Positions 18,480-24,560 of a DNA stretch of 35,924 nucleotides are shown here, piece after piece. The stretch's first letter is position 1. The number at the start of each line of letters is the position of its first letter. Under the pieces are notes generated by a model. That model searched no databases. It worked only from the letters and a program-made list of their open reading frames with translations, and had not been told where the DNA came from. Source of the DNA: UBA1275 sp038124025 (lineage in GTDB: Bacteria > Bacteroidota > Rhodothermia > Balneolales > Balneolaceae); the NCBI GenBank assembly GCA_038124025.1, contig JAYPBC010000020.1:1-35924 (forward strand). The letters run 5' to 3'. A program made the position numbers and the translations under genes.

Positions 18480-19784
18480 TTAGTCATTGGATGGATAGAA
18501 CCAAAAAGACATCGATTCTTCCTGAAACTTCTTGGCATCTTCTCTCCATTGTTCTATTAGCGGCTCAACTAAATACTCCCTTGAAAATTCCAATCGCAGC
18601 TGATCTGAACCATTTACTTTATCAAACATACTCCAACGATTTTCTGATATACCAAAAATATCCTTAGCTGGATACAATTCATGATGTACCTGCATGAAAT
18701 AAAACTGTAAAGGCATTAATTCTACTTGTTCAACATCATACAAATGGATCTGCACCCCTCTTAAAGTTTTTCCCTGATCACGTCCATAGAAGGGCTTATA
18801 AACGATTGGCCGAAAATAAACTCCTGGAAGGTTTAAGGCATTCATCGCATCACTTAACGCCTGCTCATCAATCCATTCCGCAGCAAAGGTTTGAAATGGG
18901 AGTGTATATCCAACCCCCTCAGAAAAGACGCCTAACTCACCCATTATTCCGCTTGTGACATAGTAGTAGGAGGAGTAAGCATGAGGTATATGTGGAGAGC
19001 TTGGCACCCACGGCAGATTGGTATCTTCAAAGGTCATTTCACGCGTCCACCCTTCCATCCGTATAACTGTTAAGTCTACCTTCTGATCTGTCTCCATCCA
19101 CCCTTTATCATTAATTAATTGGGCAAGTTCACCGGGAGTAAGTCCATAAACGTAAGGGATAGGAAAGGCACTCACAAAAGATTCAAACTCCGGCTCCACT
19201 AAACCGCCCTCTACCTTTAGCCCACCCAATGGATTAGGTCTATCCAACACCACAAAAGGTATTCCAAGTTCAGCTGCAGCCTCCATAGCTAAGCCCATGG
19301 TACTAATATAGGTGTACGATCTCACCCCAATATCCTGAATATCATAGACCAAAACTTCGACTCCATCCAACACCTCAGGAGTTGGTTTGCGAGTAGCCCC
19401 ATAGAGCGAAAATACGGGCAAACCCGTAGCCTGATCGGTATAACTTTCTACCTTATCCCCAGCGGCGTAATCCCCTCTTACCCCATGCTCTGGACCATAT
19501 AAAGCCACCAAGTGGACATTTTCAGCGTCGTTTAACAAATCTATTGTGGAAATTAATTCAGAATTAACACCGGTTGCGTTGGTAATTAAGCCAACACGCA
19601 TACCCTCAATTGCTTTAAAATTACGCTCTACCAAAACTTCAACCCCTGTTTTAACCGATTGTTGCGCATAGAGCATCAAAGGAAATAGTAAGGCTATTCC
19701 CCAAGCAATAGCGCAAATTCGTGGCCTTGTCCAACGACCTTTATATGATATGTTGCGGGTTCCAGTAATAAAGGGTGTAAACAT
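18480..19784 (-). CDS. namZ: Exo-beta-N-acetylmuramidase NamZ (GH171, DUF1343)
   Basis: This 434-residue protein carries the full DUF1343/GH171 signature set: GLITNATGV (65-73), LYGPEHGVRGDYAAG (about 95-109), SLYGATRKPTPE, YDIQDIGVRSYTY (147-159) and LDRPNPLGG (180-188). A signal peptide (about 1-41, long basic n-region, core IAWGIALLFPLMLYA) directs it out of the cytoplasm. GH171 enzymes described in Bacillus subtilis and Tannerella forsythia release MurNAc from the non-reducing end of peptide-free peptidoglycan. It is the first gene of a two-gene operon with the amidase and is divergent from nagZ. Together NamZ (MurNAc ends) and NagZ (GlcNAc ends) can break a glycan strand down stepwise. 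The start is ATG 19784, without a Shine-Dalgarno sequence. Function is confident from the family. Confidence 0.95.
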   Translation of the reverse strand: MFTPFITGTRNISYKGRWTRPRICAIAWGIALLFPLMLYAQQSVKTGVEVLVERNFKAIEGMRVGLITNATGVNSELISTIDLLNDAENVHLVALYGPEHGVRGDYAAGDKVESYTDQATGLPVFSLYGATRKPTPEVLDGVEVLVYDIQDIGVRSYTYISTMGLAMEAAAELGIPFVVLDRPNPLGGLKVEGGLVEPEFESFVSAFPIPYVYGLTPGELAQLINDKGWMETDQKVDLTVIRMEGWTREMTFEDTNLPWVPSSPHIPHAYSSYYYVTSGIMGELGVFSEGVGYTLPFQTFAAEWIDEQALSDAMNALNLPGVYFRPIVYKPFYGRDQGKTLRGVQIHLYDVEQVELMPLQFYFMQVHHELYPAKDIFGISENRWSMFDKVNGSDQLRLEFSREYLVEPLIEQWREDAKKFQEESMSFWFYPSND

Positions 19785-19964
19785 AGACTAATAGATTGGC
19801 TTAGAATGTCTTAAATGATTAACATAACTACTAATAAAGTAGGCAAATTTGAAATGAACTACCTCATTTATACCACTCATTTACATCTCTTAAAAGACCT
19901 TTTCGGGTTTATGTATACCCTCCCAGATTTCATAAAAAAACCAAAAACTACTAGACTCAACACG
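19785..19964. promoter_or_regulatory. Divergent namZ/nagZ control region
   Basis: These 180 bp separate the divergent starts of namZ (leftward) and nagZ (rightward) and must hold the promoters of both transcripts. I found no convincing TAnnTTTG element, inverted repeat or riboswitch in it. An upstream in-frame start for nagZ (19815) would occupy most of the interval but adds residues unlike any NagZ. Confidence 0.4.
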
Positions 19965-21035
19965 ATGAATTCGACAAGACCGCAGTATTCGTTTGAATCC
20001 TTATCATTAAAGAGGAAAATCGCTCAACTTTTTTTAATGGGCTTTAAAGGTTCCGATATACGTAAAGGCGCGGAATTACCTAAGATGATAGAGGAATTTG
20101 GTCCAGGGGCAGTGATTCTGTTTGATCAGGATATGGTCCATCATAAACCAGTACACAATATTTCTTCGCCGGAGCAACTTCAAGAACTCTGCGCATCCCT
20201 GCATGATCTGAGCAGTCTTCCACTTTGGATAGGCATCGATCAAGAAGGTGGGCTAGTAAATAGATTAAAACCCACATATGGCTTCCCAGAAACAAAAAGT
20301 CATGCCTATTTGGGTAAACAGGACAATATTGACCTAAGCTATCAACAAGCCAAAGACATTGGTAGCATTCTCAAAGAAATGCATATCACCATAAACTTTG
20401 CGCCTGTCGTAGATGTAGCTAAGGAAGCTAATTCTTCAATAATTGCTAAAAGAGAACGATCTTTTGGGTCGGACCCGAAATTGGTATATCGGCATGCTAA
20501 GGCATACTTAAAAGGCTTACAATCAGAAGGGGTTTGGGGATGTTGTAAGCATTTTCCAGGTCATGGAAGCGCCAAAGGTGATACCCATGCTGGTTTTGTG
20601 GATGTTACCAATACCTGGCATGAGGATGAATTAATGCCTTACTCAAGTCTGATTGACGACGGACTTTGCTCTATGATCATGTCCGCCCATGTAATTCACA
20701 GAGATTTTGACCCACAGCATCCTGCTACCTTATCAAAGTATATAATACCCAAATTACTTCGTGAAAAAATGGGCTTCTATGGCCTAGTATTTACCGACGA
20801 TATGCAGATGCGAGCAATTTCAGATCATTATGGCATAAAACAAGCGCTTAAAATGGGTTTGAATGCAGGAATTGATATGTTTTGTTTTGGCAACAATTTG
20901 TTACCAGAACCAGCTAAATTATCTGAGTTGGTATCTGCTGTTGAACAATTAATTGAAGAGGGGCAAGTAAGCGAGGATAGGATTAACTACTCTGTCAAAA
21001 AAATATTATCAATGAAAAGTCAACACCCTAATTAA
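19965..21035 (+). CDS. nagZ: Cytoplasmic beta-N-acetylglucosaminidase NagZ (GH3)
   Basis: This 356-residue single-domain GH3 protein shows the NagZ features: IDQEGGLVNRL (91-101), KHFPGHGSAKGDTH (195-208) with the catalytic histidine H208 of the NagZ His-Asp dyad, and the nucleophile D278 in FTDDMQM. Length matches the compact proteobacterial NagZ rather than the larger two-domain Bacillus form. There is no signal peptide, so it should act in the cytoplasm, removing GlcNAc from imported GlcNAc-MurNAc fragments. That complements the AmpG-like permease encoded upstream. I chose ATG 19965 because the preceding in-frame 50 residues (from 19815) have no NagZ or signal-peptide character. It is co-directional with nagX, 14 bp downstream, and divergent from namZ. 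Confidence 0.94.
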   Translation: MNSTRPQYSFESLSLKRKIAQLFLMGFKGSDIRKGAELPKMIEEFGPGAVILFDQDMVHHKPVHNISSPEQLQELCASLHDLSSLPLWIGIDQEGGLVNRLKPTYGFPETKSHAYLGKQDNIDLSYQQAKDIGSILKEMHITINFAPVVDVAKEANSSIIAKRERSFGSDPKLVYRHAKAYLKGLQSEGVWGCCKHFPGHGSAKGDTHAGFVDVTNTWHEDELMPYSSLIDDGLCSMIMSAHVIHRDFDPQHPATLSKYIIPKLLREKMGFYGLVFTDDMQMRAISDHYGIKQALKMGLNAGIDMFCFGNNLLPEPAKLSELVSAVEQLIEEGQVSEDRINYSVKKILSMKSQHPN

Positions 21036-21049
21036 GACGTTTTTGTACT

Positions 21050-22234
21050 ATGGATACCTCCCATTCTTCTATGGATACCACCAAAAAAATCGCAAAAGGC
21101 AAACGTCTCGATTCTCTGGATTTCTTCCGGGGGGCCACTGTGGCGGCAATGATTTGGGTAAACAATCCAGGTTCCTGGTCACACATCTATGGCCCATTTG
21201 CCCATGCGGAATGGCATGGATGGACTCCAACTGATTTAATCTTTCCCTTTTTTCTTTTCATCGTAGGCGTCTCTATTGTATTAGCATTTACCAAAGCTAT
21301 GGCAAAAGGAATGAGTCGTCAGGAATTAATCCAGAAGACGCTTATTCGCGGGCTAAAGATTTTCGGCTTAGGTTTGGCCCTTGCAGCTTTTCCATATGTG
21401 GTATTTTCACCTGAATTTAGTCTGCATCCTAAAATTGCTAGCCTTAGAATACCTGGGGTTCTCCAGCGTATTGCTGTGATCTATATCATGGCATCTTTTT
21501 TATTTTTGTACGCATCAACCAAGGTGCGTTGGATGTTAGGTGGGTTTATTTTGATTGGGTATTGGCTAGCGATGAGTCTTATTCCAGTACCTGGTTATGG
21601 CGCGGGGGCCATTGATACAGCTGAAGGAAATCTAGCTGCTTATATTGATCAGGTACTACTAAGCGGACATATGTGGAAAGACCTCTGGGATCCAGAGGGT
21701 ATATTAAGCACCTTCCCGGCTTTAGTGAGTACCTTGATGGGTGTATTTATTGGTCATTTACTATTAAAAAATCATTCGAGCCAAGAACATAAGGTTCTTG
21801 AACTACTGAAATGGGGCTTTATTTGGTTAACACTAGGGTATCTCTGGAGCTGGGTGTTCCCTCTAAATAAGAATATCTGGACCAGTTCGTTTAGCCTTTT
21901 CACTGGAGGATTGGCCAGTGTAATGTTTGGATTTTGTTATTGGTTTATAGATGTGAAAGGGTGCAAAAAAGGCATAAACTGGGGAGTTGCTTATGGGATA
22001 AACGCGATTACGGTATTCTTCTTAAGTGGAATTGTTGCCCGAATAATGGGTATGATTCAGGTCTCTGTGGGTGGAGATAGCATGAGCCTCAAAGGATTAT
22101 TATATTCGGTAGTATTAAAAGGAATATTTAATGATCCAATGATCGCATCTGTGAGTCATTCCATTTTATGGGTTATCATGTTTTATATCTTAGCCCGTTG
22201 GATGCAACGAAAAAACATACTCATTAAGGTGTAA
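21050..22234 (+). CDS. nagX: NagX / HGSNAT-like membrane acyltransferase (DUF5009)
   Basis: This 394-residue membrane protein has about ten predicted helices. It carries the DUF5009/COG4299 hallmarks: KRLDSLDFFRGATVAAMI near the N-terminus, VNNPGSW, HAEWHGWTPTDLIFPFFLF and LRIPGVLQRIAV. The family is homologous to human heparan-alpha-glucosaminide N-acetyltransferase, which transfers acetyl groups across a membrane onto glucosamine. Bacterial members named NagX recur in GlcNAc-utilisation regulons, where they have been viewed as GlcNAc transporter or acetyltransferase candidates. Its position 14 bp after nagZ fits handling of amino sugars released from peptidoglycan. Direct activity is unproven. 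The start region contains an 11-bp direct repeat giving two ATGs in the same context (21050 and 21071), and either could be used. Confidence 0.87.
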   Translation: MDTSHSSMDTTKKIAKGKRLDSLDFFRGATVAAMIWVNNPGSWSHIYGPFAHAEWHGWTPTDLIFPFFLFIVGVSIVLAFTKAMAKGMSRQELIQKTLIRGLKIFGLGLALAAFPYVVFSPEFSLHPKIASLRIPGVLQRIAVIYIMASFLFLYASTKVRWMLGGFILIGYWLAMSLIPVPGYGAGAIDTAEGNLAAYIDQVLLSGHMWKDLWDPEGILSTFPALVSTLMGVFIGHLLLKNHSSQEHKVLELLKWGFIWLTLGYLWSWVFPLNKNIWTSSFSLFTGGLASVMFGFCYWFIDVKGCKKGINWGVAYGINAITVFFLSGIVARIMGMIQVSVGGDSMSLKGLLYSVVLKGIFNDPMIASVSHSILWVIMFYILARWMQRKNILIKV

Positions 22235-22292
22235 GAATAACAGCTTAATGCCTTGTGAATTTGAATAAAGTTTGGACTTAAACACCCCTAGA

Positions 22293-22360
22293 CTTACTGA
22301 TCTTGAACAATGTTATAGCAAATGCCATCTTGAACGATGCTAGCCTTACTGATCTTGAAC
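22293..22360. repeat. Direct repeat copying the 3' end of the downstream glycosidase gene
   Basis: CTTACTGATCTTGAAC occurs at 22293-22308 and again at 22345-22360. A partial copy, ATCTTGAAC, lies between them at 22327-22335. The right copy contains the last four codons and stop of the minus-strand phosphodiester glycosidase (VQDQ-stop). The copies extend to about 21 bp with one mismatch (CTAG beyond the shared G). This looks like a short tandem duplication of the gene end. Confidence 0.75.
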
Positions 22361-23518
22361 TAAAATAACCGCGTTGGACACTCTTCGCTGCCCCGTTGGG
22401 TCGGATGGAGAGCTTAGCACCTTATCATTAGCCACTAAGGTAGTTGAACCTCCTCCATCTAGATTAATGGCAAAAGCAGCTCCAAAATGCTTCATCACTT
22501 CAGCCATTTCCGTGAGCGACATACCCACGCTACTCTCCTGTCGACCATCCACCGTAAATAAGAATACCTTCGTGGTATCAGAATTAAAACCAAGGGCTGA
22601 TCTAGGATGTCGTTCAGGCCAATTTCCATCTATCTTTCCATTATCTAAAAAAACTTTACTGCCTCCAATGAACTCTACTAATGCGGGTTGCTCAGAGTAT
22701 GGTCGTTCATCTTGTTGCATTCCATGGGTTATGCGTACCGAATCTCCCAAATGTAATGATTGTAAATAAGGAACTTTCTCCCCATGTGCAGAAAGAACTA
22801 TGTGACCATCGGGAATATAGCCTTCATCATAATCTTCTAACTCGACAACTCGAAAAAACTCCGGTCGGTTTATAGGCCTAAAATCAAGCTGCTCTAGAAC
22901 AACTTCATATCCATAGGCATTAGTGTGGGTTGAATCCCCATGATATTGGTTATATACGATGAGCTGATTTGCCTCTCTAGCCATGTTAACGCCATCTATG
23001 GTAAGCACAGTGGATGGGTCAAAGGTTTCTAATTGACCGGAATAGCTAAATGAACCTAGATAAATGCGCTGTTCCTCGTCCATTGCAATAGCATCGCGTT
23101 GGACTGGTAATTTCAAAATTTCGCCGTCAATAATCTGACTATGGACGGGCACTCCACCTGCCCTATAAAAATCTCCATTAATCCCTGCTACTACTTTTTT
23201 ATTCGAGCTACTCGTTTGCTCGTAGGAACGCATCATATCTTGAGTAGTCTGATAGCCTTTCAGCTCGTTATTAGCTTTAACTGTCTTCATTTGTACCGAG
23301 GGATTCCAATCGGCCATTATAATATCCCCCGACCATCTTGGGTCCACCGACTCCCATGATACATGATTTATCCCCTTACTTATTACTGTATCACTAACCA
23401 CACGTATTGAATACGATTGAGCCTGTAGATTCCCTTTTAAGGATACAAAAAGTGAACCCAATATACCCAGAGTTATTATGTACGATGTACCCGTTATGTT
23501 TGAAAAAAACTTACTCAC
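22346..23518 (-). CDS. Exported phosphodiester glycosidase (NAGPA family), no T9SS tail
   Basis: This 390-residue protein uses a GTG at 23518. It has a signal peptide (about 1-34, core YIITLGILGSLFVSL, end LQAQ) and a NAGPA/DUF2233 domain with INGDFY (113-118), TVDGRQ (about 322-327) and NLDGGGST (352-359). The N-terminal half is longer than in the paralogue at 9681 and contains an extra beta-rich region. There is no sorting tail, so periplasmic action is likely. It is predicted to cleave a sugar from a phosphodiester; the substrate is unknown. The GTG overlaps the stop of the metallophosphoesterase gene by 8 bases (GTGAGTAA), which suggests translational coupling. An in-frame GTG at 23587 would overlap that gene by 77 bases and weaken the signal peptide, so I rejected it. 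The gene ends next to a small duplicated repeat. Confidence 0.87.
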   Translation of the reverse strand: MSKFFSNITGTSYIITLGILGSLFVSLKGNLQAQSYSIRVVSDTVISKGINHVSWESVDPRWSGDIIMADWNPSVQMKTVKANNELKGYQTTQDMMRSYEQTSSSNKKVVAGINGDFYRAGGVPVHSQIIDGEILKLPVQRDAIAMDEEQRIYLGSFSYSGQLETFDPSTVLTIDGVNMAREANQLIVYNQYHGDSTHTNAYGYEVVLEQLDFRPINRPEFFRVVELEDYDEGYIPDGHIVLSAHGEKVPYLQSLHLGDSVRITHGMQQDERPYSEQPALVEFIGGSKVFLDNGKIDGNWPERHPRSALGFNSDTTKVFLFTVDGRQESSVGMSLTEMAEVMKHFGAAFAINLDGGGSTTLVANDKVLSSPSDPTGQRRVSNAVILVQDQ

Positions 23519-24542
23519 CAGAGATTTCTTGGCTATATAATCGGTTTTGTTCTGCTTCAAATTCTTTTTGTTCCATGATACGTTCACGCTCTAGGATATC
23601 CTCAGGTTCTAGCTGATGTTCCCACTCGTATTCTTTCGCATACCATCGAATGATATCTCGTTCGCCTAACTCTAGAACAGTATATCCCGGCTCAAAACCC
23701 AACCAGCTCCCACCCCACCAAGCCGCTGAAGCAGATTGGGAAGTAATGTACCATACGTCATTGTATTGGAAATTCTCACTTACATGGGTATGTCCCTGTA
23801 AAAGAGCACGTACACTATGCCGCTCTAATACCTCTCTAAGCTGTTTATTATCTTGCAGGACGATTCCACTCATCGCCTTCATATCAAAGTCTTGACGTAT
23901 TTGACCCTTGTGCGAAAAAGCAGCCAGATGACTCACCGCTATGGTAGGCATATCCTTGTGTTTACCAAGATCAAAACGTAACCAATCCAGTTGTTTCTCG
24001 CCAATACGTGCATCATATGCTGGGCCTGAGCTTACCTCTTTCTCATATATAGCATTCAAGACCACAAAGTGCCATCCGTTGTGGTTGAAACTATAATAAT
24101 CTCTACTCATTCCTAGGCGATTCATGATGTAAGCACGACCAATTTCGGGATGATCTGGAGCTACTTTTCTTCTAGAGGATAAGCCTAATACATCATGGTT
24201 GCCAATACAATGATAATAAGGCATCTCTAATGTATCTGAAATCTTTTTATACAATTCTATTGACTCCTGGAATACATCTAAATCGGTATATAATCCATCA
24301 AAGACCATATCTCCTCCCATCAACACAAAATCAGGTGAAGGTCTTAGGCCATTAATAGAATCTACACATTTTTGATAGCCTAGATGTCCTTTACGCCTAG
24401 AAGTAACATGTTGATCGGTCACATGAGCAATACGAAATTTCACCTCATCCAGCTCTTCTGTTTGTTTTGAGGTAGTATGTAATCCACCCAAACCAAACAA
24501 ACCTAAGCTGAGATGTTTCAGAAAACTGCGCCTATTTGCCAT
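23511..24542 (-). CDS. Tat-targeted calcineurin-like metallophosphoesterase
   Basis: This 343-residue protein starts with a twin-arginine signal (NRRSFLKH at 3-10, then LSLGLFGLGG), so it is probably exported folded with its metals. The dinuclear metal motifs are all present: D43 and H45 (TDQH), D78 (GGDMVFDG), N115-H116 (GNHD), H205 (VSHL) and GHTH (250-253). The C-terminal 40 residues are charged and helical, with many Glu and Arg. The family hydrolyses phosphomonoesters or phosphodiesters of many kinds. Translational coupling to a phosphodiester glycosidase suggests that it removes, or first cuts, phosphate left on a glycan (inference). It lies 18 bp after the GHL10 glycosidase gene in the same operon. 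Class is confident; substrate is unknown. Confidence 0.9.
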   Translation of the reverse strand: MANRRSFLKHLSLGLFGLGGLHTTSKQTEELDEVKFRIAHVTDQHVTSRRKGHLGYQKCVDSINGLRPSPDFVLMGGDMVFDGLYTDLDVFQESIELYKKISDTLEMPYYHCIGNHDVLGLSSRRKVAPDHPEIGRAYIMNRLGMSRDYYSFNHNGWHFVVLNAIYEKEVSSGPAYDARIGEKQLDWLRFDLGKHKDMPTIAVSHLAAFSHKGQIRQDFDMKAMSGIVLQDNKQLREVLERHSVRALLQGHTHVSENFQYNDVWYITSQSASAAWWGGSWLGFEPGYTVLELGERDIIRWYAKEYEWEHQLEPEDILERERIMEQKEFEAEQNRLYSQEISGE

Positions 24543-24560
24543 CTTTAACTCTTGTTAAGC

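Noticed and set aside
19815..19964. Fifty-residue N-terminal extension of NagZ that might be an export signal
   Set aside because: It has no continuous hydrophobic core or cleavage site and no similarity to NagZ; the interval is better read as the divergent control region.
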